A stretch of 64,000 bases of DNA from assembly GCA_002421685.1 (NCBI GenBank), contig DISB01000021.1, positions 1-64,000 on the forward strand, written 5' to 3'. This DNA is from Bacteroidetes bacterium UBA6221 (lineage in GTDB: Bacteria; Bacteroidota; Bacteroidia; Chitinophagales; Chitinophagaceae). Below the pieces are notes generated by a model. That model did no database searches. It worked only from the letters and a program-made list of their open reading frames with translations, and was not told the DNA's origin. Numbering within the stretch: the stretch's first letter is position 1; the number at the start of each line of letters is the position of its first letter. Made by a program: the position numbers and the translations under genes. Of the stretch, positions 17,759 through 26,276 are shown in pieces.

Positions 17759-18641
17759 CTCAAACCATGTAAATATTACCAAAGCATCCGGTCATAAGGT
17801 TCCTTTCAACAAGGGAAAATTAAAGCAATCCCTTTTGCATTCGGGTGCAAATTCCGAACTGGCGGATGAAATTGTTTCGGAAGTAATGGAAATGTTGGTA
17901 GAAGGAATGTCCACCCGAAAAATTTACAAAACAGCATTTCGCTTATTGAGAAATACTTCCAGGCCACTGGCGGCAAGATATAATCTAAAAAGGGCGATTA
18001 TGGAATTTGGGCCGTCCGGCTTTCCGTTTGAACAGTTTGTGGGAGAGCTTTTAAACCAAAAGGGATACAGAACACAAGTCGGGGTAATCGTTAAGGGACA
18101 TTGTGTAAATCATGAAGTGGATGTGATTGCCGAAAAAGACAACCACCATTTTATGATTGAATGTAAATTCCACAATAGGCAGGGATATATATGTGATGTC
18201 AAAATTCCACTTTATATACAGTCAAGATTTTTGGATGTAGAAACTTCATGGAAACAGATTGACGGTCACTCCGAAAAATTTCATCAGGGTTGGGTGGTAA
18301 CTAACACCCGTTTTTCCGAAGATGCCGTTCAATACGGCAGGTGCATGAACATGAATTTAGTGGGATGGGATTACCCGAAAAACAACGGATTGAAAGATTG
18401 GATTGACGGTTCGGGTTTGCATCCCGTAACCTGTTTAACCACACTTACCCAAAAAGAAAAACAAGAATTGCTGGATAACAAAATAGTGCTGTGTAAAACC
18501 CTGCATCACAATTATTCTTTGCTTCAAAGCATTGGGGTAAAACCACCACGGCTGCAAAAAGTGATGGATGAATGTGCTGCATTGTGTAAAACATTTTCAG
18601 AAAAACCTATTTACAAAAAAATTATTAAAGATGAACAATGA
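17748..18641 (+). CDS. ATP-cone domain fused to Mrr-like restriction endonuclease fold
   Basis: About 298 residues from ATG 17748, the start preferred over GTG 17745. Residues 5-90 form an ATP-cone (ITKASGHKVPFNKGKLKQSL, later RPLAARYNLKRAIMEFGPSGFPFE). The middle part looks like a PD-(D/E)xK nuclease of the Mrr type, with the likely catalytic residues in HEVDVIAEKDNHHFMIECKFH. Such fusions may be nucleotide-controlled nucleases. The gene overlaps the end of the P2 ATPase and the start of the beta-CASP gene, so all are co-translated. The cleavage target is unknown. Confidence 0.78.
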   Translation: MKISSNHVNITKASGHKVPFNKGKLKQSLLHSGANSELADEIVSEVMEMLVEGMSTRKIYKTAFRLLRNTSRPLAARYNLKRAIMEFGPSGFPFEQFVGELLNQKGYRTQVGVIVKGHCVNHEVDVIAEKDNHHFMIECKFHNRQGYICDVKIPLYIQSRFLDVETSWKQIDGHSEKFHQGWVVTNTRFSEDAVQYGRCMNMNLVGWDYPKNNGLKDWIDGSGLHPVTCLTTLTQKEKQELLDNKIVLCKTLHHNYSLLQSIGVKPPRLQKVMDECAALCKTFSEKPIYKKIIKDEQ

Positions 18642-20001
18642 TAAAATTAAAATTCAATTCTTAGGCGCAGCAGGTACGGTTACAGGCTCCAAATTTCTCG
18701 TTACCGCTTTCGGTAAAAAAATACTGATTGATTGCGGTTTGTTTCAGGGTTTAAAAGAATTACGGCAACTGAATTGGCAACCATTGGCTGTTTCGGCAAA
18801 GACTATTGATATAGTTTTACTGACGCACGCCCACTTAGACCATACAGGCTACCTTCCCTTATTAGTGAAGCATGGTTTCAAGGGAACAATCAACGGCACT
18901 TCCCCAACTTTACAAATTGCTGAAATAATTTTAAAGGACAGCGCAAAAATTCAGGAGGAAGATGCCATAAGAGCGAACAAATTTCACTACTCAAAACACA
19001 AACCCGCTTTGCCGCTTTACGGCTTACCGGAAGTAGAAAATACTTTACCGCTTTTTCAACAACAACCGCTCAATGAATGGATAGGCATTAACGAGCATAT
19101 CCGATACCGTTTCCGATACAACGGTCACATTATTGGAGCTACGTTTATTGAATTGCAAATTGGCGATAAAACAATAGTCTTTTCGGGAGATATTGGCAGA
19201 GAAATAGACCCGCTGTTATATCCCCCTGAAAAACCGGAGAAAGCGGATGTTTTATTTATTGAGGCAACCTATGGCAATCGTCTTCACCCTGCCGAACCTG
19301 CCATCAACAGTTTGGAACAACTCATTAATCGTTGCGCAGCAAGAAACGGTACTATTATCATACCGAGTTTTTCGGTGGAGCGGACGCAATTGCTCATGTA
19401 TCTTTTCTGGCAGTTGAAAAAGACCAGGAAAATACCCGGCATCCCTATTTATATGGATAGTCCTATGGGAAGAAATGTGTTAGAAGTATTTCACCATAAT
19501 ACTGAATGGCATAAACTCTCCCCCGATGAATGTTTTGAAATGTGCAATACTATCAAGAGGATTAAAGGTGTCGATGAAACTTACGCACTTGCAGAGGATA
19601 ACAATCCTAAAATAATTATAGCCGGAAGCGGAATGGCGGCTGGTGGCAGAGTGCTTACTTATTTTGAAAAATACTTAGGTGATAAAAATGCGACTATCCT
19701 GTGGGTAGGTTTTCAAGCGGAAGGAACAAGGGGAAGAGCATTGCTGGATGGAGCGACAGAAATCAAAATGAGAGGTAGATTTTATCCTGTCAAAGCACAT
19801 ATTGAAAATATAGAAGGCTTGTCTGGTCATGCAGACCAGAATGGATTGGTTGACTGGATGAATAAATTAACATCCATGCCCGAAAAAATATTCATCGTCC
19901 ACAGCGAGGAAGAAGGAGCAAAAGGATTGCAGGAAAAAATAAGAGAAACCTTTGGGTGGATTGCTCATATTCCTCAATTGAACGAAACCATACAAATCTA
20001 A
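18631..20001 (+). CDS. Beta-CASP metallo-beta-lactamase RNase-like protein
   Basis: About 456 residues from ATG 18631, which gives the usual N terminus (IKIQFLGAAGTVTGSKFLV). It carries the metal-binding motif THAHLDHTG (about residues 64-72), SGDIGR, EATYGNR, the beta-CASP region around SFSVERTQLL and GSGMAAGGRV, and the C-terminal GLSGHADQNGL and HSEEEGAKGL. Proteins of this build are zinc-dependent ribonucleases of the CPSF-73/RNase J relatives. It overlaps the ATP-cone gene by 11 bases and precedes AMP phosphorylase, so nucleotides freed from RNA may be its link to the pathway. It is cytosolic, with no signal peptide. Confidence 0.88.
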   Translation: MNNDKIKIQFLGAAGTVTGSKFLVTAFGKKILIDCGLFQGLKELRQLNWQPLAVSAKTIDIVLLTHAHLDHTGYLPLLVKHGFKGTINGTSPTLQIAEIILKDSAKIQEEDAIRANKFHYSKHKPALPLYGLPEVENTLPLFQQQPLNEWIGINEHIRYRFRYNGHIIGATFIELQIGDKTIVFSGDIGREIDPLLYPPEKPEKADVLFIEATYGNRLHPAEPAINSLEQLINRCAARNGTIIIPSFSVERTQLLMYLFWQLKKTRKIPGIPIYMDSPMGRNVLEVFHHNTEWHKLSPDECFEMCNTIKRIKGVDETYALAEDNNPKIIIAGSGMAAGGRVLTYFEKYLGDKNATILWVGFQAEGTRGRALLDGATEIKMRGRFYPVKAHIENIEGLSGHADQNGLVDWMNKLTSMPEKIFIVHSEEEGAKGLQEKIRETFGWIAHIPQLNETIQI

Positions 20002-20013
20002 ACGGTTGAAATT

Positions 20014-21513
20014 ATGCATAATCATAAAACACTGAAGATAAAAAATCTTGGTATAGACACCTACAGAGAAAACATCATCTATATGCGTTCGGACTGCGAT
20101 GTATGTCTTTCGGAAGGATTTACTGCCCTAACACGGGTAGTAGTGCATTTTGACAATGAAAGTATCATTGCTACACTTAACGTTGTTTACAACGAACTGT
20201 TGAAACATGGTGAAGCCGGGCTTTCAATAATGGCTGCACAAAGATTAGGCGTAAGTGATGGGGATGCAATTATTGTATCTCACTTGCAACCTATTGCATC
20301 CATTGGATTGATAAGGTCAAAAATGTATGGCAACGAATTAAAAGAGACTGAACTGAACCAAATTATTTATGATATTTCAACAGGACAATATTCCAATATA
20401 GAACTCGCAGCATTTATTACTGCTACGTCTGGCAATCATCTTTCCATAAATGAAATAAAAGGTCTTACCAGAGCAATGGTTCGTTCCGGTAAAAATTTAG
20501 AATGGGATAATCAATCCATTTTTGATAAGCATTGTATTGGCGGTTTGCCGGGTAATCGGACAACTCCTATTGTAATAAGCATTGTGGCAGCAGCAGGTTT
20601 GACTATCCCTAAAACTTCTTCCCGTGCCATTACATCCCCAGCAGGAACGGCAGATACAATGGAAGTGATGACCAACGTAGAACTTACAATGGAACAAATG
20701 AAAGAAGTAGTAAGCAGGGAAAACGGATGTTTGGTTTGGGGCGGTTCAGTTAGTCTAAGCCCAGCTGACGATGTCCTTATTTCTGTTGAAAAAGCACTGG
20801 ATATTGACAGCGAAGGACAGATGATTGCTTCGGTTCTTTCAAAGAAAAAAGCCGCAGGTGCAACGCATGTGGTTATTGACATTCCTGTGGGTTCAACAGC
20901 AAAAGTCCGAACAAAAGAGAACGCAAATAAATTAATATCACATTTTGAAGAGGTGGCTGATGCCGTTGGCCTTCAAATAAAATGCCTGGTTACTGATGGT
21001 TCACAACCAGTTGGCAGGGGAATTGGCCCTGCATTAGAGGCAATGGATGTGTTAAGCGTTCTGCGGAATGAAAACAATGCACCCGAAGATTTAAAACAAA
21101 GAGCTTTACTACTTGCAGGTGAGTTATTAGAATTTTCCGAAAATGTTGAAAAAGGTAAAGGCATAAGCAAAGCAATAAAAATACTGGAAGGAGGCAGCGC
21201 CTATACAAAATTTATTTCCATTTGTGAAGCACAAGGGCGTTTTACCGAGCCTGAATTTGCTGCATTCAGTCTGGATATTTTAGCAGAACAAAGCGGGATT
21301 ATCAATGAAATTGATTGCAGAAAATTAGCAAAAGTGGCTAAACTGTCTGGTGCTCCAAAATCACCCAAAGCAGGTGTTTTGCTTCACTCACATTTAGGTA
21401 AGCAAGTTATTAATGGAGATGTTTTGTTCACCATTTATGCAGAAGCACAAGGAGAGTTAAACTATGCCTTGGGTTATTACAAAATTCAAAACAACATAAT
21501 ACGAATTAAATGA
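20014..21513 (+). CDS. deoA: AMP phosphorylase (thymidine phosphorylase-family)
   Basis: 499 residues. An N-terminal extra domain of about 90 residues is followed by the nucleoside-phosphorylase fold with HCIGGLPGNRTTPIV, PKTSSRAITSPAGTADTMEV and GGSVSLSPADDVLI. The PGNRTT form and the extra domain match the archaeal-type AMP phosphorylase, not ordinary thymidine phosphorylase. The reaction would be NMP + phosphate to base + ribose-1,5-bisphosphate. It follows a ribonuclease gene and overlaps the PRPP synthetase start by 4 bases (ATGA), which suggests salvage of RNA-derived nucleotides. The exact base range is not visible. Confidence 0.87.
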   Translation: MHNHKTLKIKNLGIDTYRENIIYMRSDCDVCLSEGFTALTRVVVHFDNESIIATLNVVYNELLKHGEAGLSIMAAQRLGVSDGDAIIVSHLQPIASIGLIRSKMYGNELKETELNQIIYDISTGQYSNIELAAFITATSGNHLSINEIKGLTRAMVRSGKNLEWDNQSIFDKHCIGGLPGNRTTPIVISIVAAAGLTIPKTSSRAITSPAGTADTMEVMTNVELTMEQMKEVVSRENGCLVWGGSVSLSPADDVLISVEKALDIDSEGQMIASVLSKKKAAGATHVVIDIPVGSTAKVRTKENANKLISHFEEVADAVGLQIKCLVTDGSQPVGRGIGPALEAMDVLSVLRNENNAPEDLKQRALLLAGELLEFSENVEKGKGISKAIKILEGGSAYTKFISICEAQGRFTEPEFAAFSLDILAEQSGIINEIDCRKLAKVAKLSGAPKSPKAGVLLHSHLGKQVINGDVLFTIYAEAQGELNYALGYYKIQNNIIRIK

Positions 21514-22403
21514 AAGAACACGAAACAATACTATTTGCATTGCCGGGGAATGAACCCACGGTTGACACGATAGCAAAGCGATATAATGTCAGTAAAGGCG
21601 AAGCCACTATTCGCAATTTCCCGGATGGAGAAACGTATATCCGTATTCATTCAGATGTGAAAGGAAAAAAGGTTGTCATGGTTTGTTCTTTAGACCGCCC
21701 TGATACAAAGCTCTTGCCCTTATACTTTCTATCCAAAACTGCTATGGAACTTGGGGCTAAATGCACTTGTCTTATTGCTCCCTATCTGGCATATATGCGA
21801 CAGGATAAGCAATTTCATTCAGGAGAGGGAATTACTTCAAAATACTTTGCATCGTTCATTTCAAACTTTGCAGAAACTATTACCACCGTTGACCCGCACT
21901 TGCACAGGTATAATACTTTGTCCGAAATATATTCGGTTCCTGCGACTGTGGTTCAGGCAGCAAATCATATATCAGAATGGATAAAGAACAATATTCAAAA
22001 TCCGGTACTGATTGGCCCTGACAGTGAAAGTGAGCAATGGGTTTCCGAGGTAGCCAATAACGCACATGCCCCTTTTATCATATTAGAAAAAGTTAGGCAT
22101 GGTGACAGAAACGTAAAAGTTTCAATTCCTCAAATAGACCGATATAAAAATCATAAACCTGTTTTGGTGGATGATATTATTTCCACTGCCCGAACTATGA
22201 TTGAAACGGTTGGTCATCTTAAAAATGCAGGAATGAACCCACCTATTTGCATAGGTATTCATGCTGTATTTGCAGGCAACGCCTATCAGGATTTATTAAA
22301 TGCCGGGGCTGAAATGGTAGTTACAACGAACACCATTTCACATGAGAGTAATGGAATTGATATAAGTGGATTATTCAAATCAGTGTTCAATGAAGAAAAG
22401 TGA
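21510..22403 (+). CDS. prs: Ribose-phosphate pyrophosphokinase (PRPP synthetase)
   Basis: 297 residues. Two phosphoribosyltransferase-like folds with FPDGETYIRI, APYLAYMRQDKQF, the metal-site region VDPHLHRY and the PRPP-binding loop LVDDIISTARTM (about residue 219). The length and the GPDSESEQW stretch resemble archaeal-type enzymes and not the usual bacterial Prs. It would make PRPP from ribose-5-phosphate and ATP, or possibly use the bisphosphate from the upstream phosphorylase. It is coupled to that gene by an ATGA overlap. As a second, non-housekeeping copy it likely serves this block only. Confidence 0.87.
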   Translation: MKEHETILFALPGNEPTVDTIAKRYNVSKGEATIRNFPDGETYIRIHSDVKGKKVVMVCSLDRPDTKLLPLYFLSKTAMELGAKCTCLIAPYLAYMRQDKQFHSGEGITSKYFASFISNFAETITTVDPHLHRYNTLSEIYSVPATVVQAANHISEWIKNNIQNPVLIGPDSESEQWVSEVANNAHAPFIILEKVRHGDRNVKVSIPQIDRYKNHKPVLVDDIISTARTMIETVGHLKNAGMNPPICIGIHAVFAGNAYQDLLNAGAEMVVTTNTISHESNGIDISGLFKSVFNEEK

Positions 22404-22428
22404 AATTTTTCTAATTAAAATTAGGTAA

Positions 22429-23682
22429 ATGAAAAAATCAATAACCATTATGTTCCTGATGTGTCTGCATACGATACATTCACAGGCACAGGATACCTCT
22501 TACGTTTCACTGGAAAAACTGTTGCAGCAGGTGGAAACTAATTACCCGTCCATTATTCGGTATCAATACAGCATTCAGTCTATTCAGGCAAAAGCAGACG
22601 GTGCAAAAGCATGGATGCCGCCCACTTTTTCAACAGGCATCATGCGTTTTCCTTACGACTTTTCCATGCTCAAAGAAAAAAACGACCCCATGAACCAGGC
22701 GGGTATTGCTTTTTCCGTAGAACAGATGATACCCAATCCAAGCAAACTGAACGCCAAGAAAAGTTACATTAGTTCACTGGCTGAAATCGAAAAATCGAAA
22801 AGCGAATGGACAAAAAACGAGTTGAGGCGTGAAGCGAAAATTCTGTATTATAACCGTTATGTAGCGGAGAAGAAACAACGCATTCTAAAAGAAAGTGAAG
22901 AAATACTTCAATTGCTCATCACGACATCCGAAGAAAAATTCACCAATAACCAGTCACAACTGCAAACTATTTACAAAGCAAAAGCCCGTTTAGCCGAATT
23001 AAAAAATATGCTGGTAATGCTTAACAGCGTGATTGCCGAAAACAATATCGGATTAAACACGCTGATGGTGCGTGATGCAAACACGTCATTTCAGATTGAT
23101 ACACTCATTACGCCAAGCAACTACCTATTCAGCATTGCAGATACTGTAAGCATTTCTAACCGTAGTGATATTACGGCGCTTGACAAATACATTCAATCCA
23201 TGAAGTTGGAGCAAAAAGTAATGAGAACAAGCGCAAGACCTGACTTTGGTATCCGTGCCGAACATGCCCAAATGTTTGGTATGCCAAGCCAATGGTCAGT
23301 TATGGGAATGGTAACAATTCCCATTGTTCCCTGGTCGTCTAAAATGTATTCCTCTGAAGTAAAGTCAATCGGTTTTCAAATTCAGTCTATGGAACGGGAA
23401 AAGGAAACAATGCAACTCATGGCTTCAAAAATGTTAGCCGAAAAAACTGCGATGCTTAATTACGAAAACGAACAATATCAGAGCTACACAAAAAATATTG
23501 TTCCCGCCTATGAGAACAACCTGCAAGCCAACCTGCTTGCCTACAAGCAAAACACAGGCGATTTTTTTGTGCTGCTGGATGCCTGGGAAATGTTGCTGAT
23601 GAAAAAAATGGAAGCGTATGACAAACTGTTCAATATTTTAAAATTGGAAGCCGAATATGAATACGAAAGAGAAATTAAATAG
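22429..23682 (+). CDS. cusC: TolC-family outer-membrane efflux protein (CusC-like)
   Basis: 417 residues. A cleavable signal peptide (ends SQAQ) and long helical segments with the heptad character of outer-membrane efflux proteins, including LLQQVETNYPSI and, in the second half, QMFGMPSQWSVMGMVTIPIVPW. Such channels carry substrate from the RND pump across the outer membrane. The gene overlaps the start of the first adaptor by 26 bases. Its pump, CusA, lies upstream with the nucleotide block in between. The Met-rich stretch near residue 280 may help copper handling. The family is sure; the CusC role is inferred from context. Confidence 0.88.
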   Translation: MKKSITIMFLMCLHTIHSQAQDTSYVSLEKLLQQVETNYPSIIRYQYSIQSIQAKADGAKAWMPPTFSTGIMRFPYDFSMLKEKNDPMNQAGIAFSVEQMIPNPSKLNAKKSYISSLAEIEKSKSEWTKNELRREAKILYYNRYVAEKKQRILKESEEILQLLITTSEEKFTNNQSQLQTIYKAKARLAELKNMLVMLNSVIAENNIGLNTLMVRDANTSFQIDTLITPSNYLFSIADTVSISNRSDITALDKYIQSMKLEQKVMRTSARPDFGIRAEHAQMFGMPSQWSVMGMVTIPIVPWSSKMYSSEVKSIGFQIQSMEREKETMQLMASKMLAEKTAMLNYENEQYQSYTKNIVPAYENNLQANLLAYKQNTGDFFVLLDAWEMLLMKKMEAYDKLFNILKLEAEYEYEREIK

Positions 23683-24955
23683 CATCTGCATTATGGTGTG
23701 TTTGCTTTTGGTAGCTGCGTTATCATCCTGCAAAAATGAACAAGGTGAACAAGGGCATGAAAATCATGAGAAGGTTGAGGGCGAGTACATCTGCCCTATG
23801 GGTTGCGAAGGTGATAAAACCTATCCGCACCCCGGCGATTGTCCTGTATGTAATATGAAATTGCAGTTGGTGGAAAAAGAATTGGAGCAGGCAGTTTCAC
23901 CAAACAAACTGGTCTTGTCAAATCAGGCAACCTTTAGACTGCAATCAGGCAACAGTGGAAAAACCGAGAAAGCGCAAGGCTTTATTACCCTCGCTCAAAA
24001 CAGAAATCAATCCGTTGCAGCCCGTTTCGGAGGAAGGATTGAGAAGCTATACGTTAAATTCAGCAACCAATACGTAAAGCAAGGCGATAAAATCATGGAC
24101 ATATACAGCCCCGGCTTACGCACCTTTCAGGAAGAACATCTTTTTCTTTTCAAATCAGGTGCAGATAATTATTTAATAGAAAAGTCGAGAGAAAAGCTAC
24201 GTCTGCTCGGTATTACCGAAAATCAGATTGCACAGTTGGAAAAAAAGGGAGCAGTTGCCCTAACAGTTTCTGTTTTCAGTCCTTCAAACGGATATGTTTT
24301 TTTCAATGCTTTAACATCGCAGCAAAACACTACTGCAAAAAGCACATCGGCAATGAACGACATGGGTACGCAGCAGAATGCCATCAATACAAGCTCTTAT
24401 GCTGTTTCCGCTTCGCAAATTCGTGAAGGTACATATGTAAACGAAGCACAAACCCTTTTCAATATAAATGATTTACAGGAAGTTTGGGTATTGGTTTCAG
24501 TTCCCAACCGAAACGTAAGTCAAATTCACGAAAACCAATCTGCACAAATAGTTTCTGAAAGCGACCCTTCAAAACTTCTCAACGGAAAAGTTGCTTTGAT
24601 TGAAAAGACATTTGAAGAAACTGACCAGCGTTTTGCAAGAGTTAGGATTGTGTTGCCCAATCCCAATAATTCGCTGAAAATAAATTCGCTTGTTACCGCA
24701 GGCTTTGCTTTGAGCGGTAATGAAAATTTACAGGTTCCATCAACGGCAGTTTACACTACGGGATTGAATGCTTACGTATGGGTCAAAACAGATACTACCC
24801 GCAATGGAGCGGGAGTTTTTCAGGTGCGGAAAGTAATTGCTGGAGCAAGCAACAACGGAATGACAATCATTAAAAGCGGTCTTTCACCTACTGAAGAAAT
24901 TGCAAAACAAGCGGGTTTGATGACTGACAGTGAAACTTTTTTAAATGCAAATTGA
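23657..24955 (+). CDS. cusB: CusB-type RND adaptor lipoprotein with HMBD, copy 1
   Basis: 432 residues. The lipobox LSSC near residue 25 points to a lipid anchor. A heavy-metal-binding domain follows (YICPMGC, then CPVCNMKL, residues about 45-75), then the lipoyl/alpha-hairpin region (GRIEKLYVKFSNQYVKQGDKI) and the beta-barrel part (LQEVWVLVSVPNRNV). It contains an insertion rich in Ser, Thr and Asn around 220-245. It overlaps the TolC gene and is followed at once by a second adaptor, so a two-adaptor pump assembly is possible. Confidence 0.88.
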   Translation: MNTKEKLNSICIMVCLLLVAALSSCKNEQGEQGHENHEKVEGEYICPMGCEGDKTYPHPGDCPVCNMKLQLVEKELEQAVSPNKLVLSNQATFRLQSGNSGKTEKAQGFITLAQNRNQSVAARFGGRIEKLYVKFSNQYVKQGDKIMDIYSPGLRTFQEEHLFLFKSGADNYLIEKSREKLRLLGITENQIAQLEKKGAVALTVSVFSPSNGYVFFNALTSQQNTTAKSTSAMNDMGTQQNAINTSSYAVSASQIREGTYVNEAQTLFNINDLQEVWVLVSVPNRNVSQIHENQSAQIVSESDPSKLLNGKVALIEKTFEETDQRFARVRIVLPNPNNSLKINSLVTAGFALSGNENLQVPSTAVYTTGLNAYVWVKTDTTRNGAGVFQVRKVIAGASNNGMTIIKSGLSPTEEIAKQAGLMTDSETFLNAN

Positions 24956-24956
24956 C

Positions 24957-26162
24957 ATGAAGCAGTTTATTATCTCAACTATATTGCTTTCAATACTCAT
25001 TCTTACGGGTTGTAAGAACGGGCAAGAAAGCCATCAGGAAACATCCGGCAGTTATTATACTTGCCCCATGCACCCAAGTGTAGCAAGCGAAACACCTGGT
25101 TCTTGTCCCGTTTGTAATATGTCTTTAATCAAAGTAGAGAAGAAAGAAACCGACCATGCAGGAATGCAAGGCAACATTATCACCATTGACAAGCATAAGC
25201 AGGCATTGGCAGGTATTGAAACAGATACCGTCAGAAAAAGAAACATTTTATCATCTTCCGTTATTTTAGGAACAGTTGCCATTAATGAAGAACAGGTAAA
25301 GACCATTAGCAGCCGTGCAAAAGGAAGGATTGACGAACTGTTTGTAAGAAACACAGGTGTATATCTTCAAAAAGGAAGACCCCTTTACAGTATTTACAGT
25401 GAACAACTGCAAACAGATGAAAAGGAATATCTGTCCGTGCTGGAAAAAGCAAAAACAACAATCCCTATATCTAAGCTGACAAGCGATTTATTAAGTGCTG
25501 GAAAAAACAAATTGACATTGTGGGGTTTAACCGAAAGGCAAATTTCCGAACTGGAAACATCGGGCAAAACAAATTCCCTCATTACATTTTATTCGCCCGA
25601 AGCGGGATATGTAAGCGAAGTAAACATCAACGAGGGCATGTATGTGGCAGAAGGCAGCCCACTTGTAAAAATCACCTCGCTCAATGAGGTTTGGGTCGAA
25701 GCGCAATTGTATCCCAATGAAATTTCAGGACTTGAAGAAATCAAGACCTTTCAGGTGTTTGCCGACAGTAATCCCGGAGAAGTTTACAAAGGTACGTTGG
25801 TTTACTCCAACCCGGTAATAGAAGAAGGCAAAAGAATTTACCTGCTTAAAATCAGGGTAAACAATTCAGCCGGTAAACTTATACCCGGCACATTGGTTTC
25901 GGTCGTTCCCGAAAAATCGTTTACCAATGTGCTGGCAGTTCCTAAATCGGCAGTACTGCTGGAAAAGATGAAAACCGTTTGGGTATTGGCCCATGATAAC
26001 ACATTTGAGCAACGCATGGTAGAAACAGGTGTGCAAAACAAGCAGTGGATTGAAATTACATCAGGATTAAAACCAGGTGACATCGTTGTTACCGAAGGTG
26101 CATATTTAATCAGCAGTGAGTTTATACTTAAAAGCGGAGCAGGACAAAGACATGACCATTAA
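24957..26162 (+). CDS. cusB: CusB-type RND adaptor lipoprotein with HMBD, copy 2
   Basis: About 401 residues from ATG 24957, which gives a proper lipoprotein signal with the lipobox LTGC. The HMBD is complete (YTCPMHPSV, then CPVCNMSL). The core has GRIDELFVRNTGVYLQKGRPLY and SLNEVWVEAQLYPNEIS, typical of CusB. An in-frame ATG twelve bases upstream lies inside the previous gene's end and is less likely. It is close in size to the first adaptor but clearly different in sequence, so it is not a recent duplication. A degraded ATPase end follows it. Confidence 0.88.
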   Translation: MKQFIISTILLSILILTGCKNGQESHQETSGSYYTCPMHPSVASETPGSCPVCNMSLIKVEKKETDHAGMQGNIITIDKHKQALAGIETDTVRKRNILSSSVILGTVAINEEQVKTISSRAKGRIDELFVRNTGVYLQKGRPLYSIYSEQLQTDEKEYLSVLEKAKTTIPISKLTSDLLSAGKNKLTLWGLTERQISELETSGKTNSLITFYSPEAGYVSEVNINEGMYVAEGSPLVKITSLNEVWVEAQLYPNEISGLEEIKTFQVFADSNPGEVYKGTLVYSNPVIEEGKRIYLLKIRVNNSAGKLIPGTLVSVVPEKSFTNVLAVPKSAVLLEKMKTVWVLAHDNTFEQRMVETGVQNKQWIEITSGLKPGDIVVTEGAYLISSEFILKSGAGQRHDH

Positions 26163-26200
26163 ATCTGATAGGCAGTTGGACGCTGCTCCAATGTAATTAA

Positions 26201-26257
26201 AGTCCCGCCATGAGTGTAAGCATCATAGTAGTAGCGATTAACACAAATATTTTCTAA
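26201..26257 (+). pseudogene. Relic of the 3' end of a copB-type ATPase gene
   Basis: The frame reads SPAMSVSIIVVAIN and then stops. The intact copB ends LSPAMGAVLMSVSTIVVAINSQ. Seventeen bases (26225-26241) are identical to 11900-11916 of copB. The relic lacks five residues between the two Met and has a different tail. It shows that a second CPH-type ATPase gene once stood here, downstream of the adaptors. Confidence 0.75.
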
Positions 26258-26276
26258 TATCTAAAAATGAGTAAAA

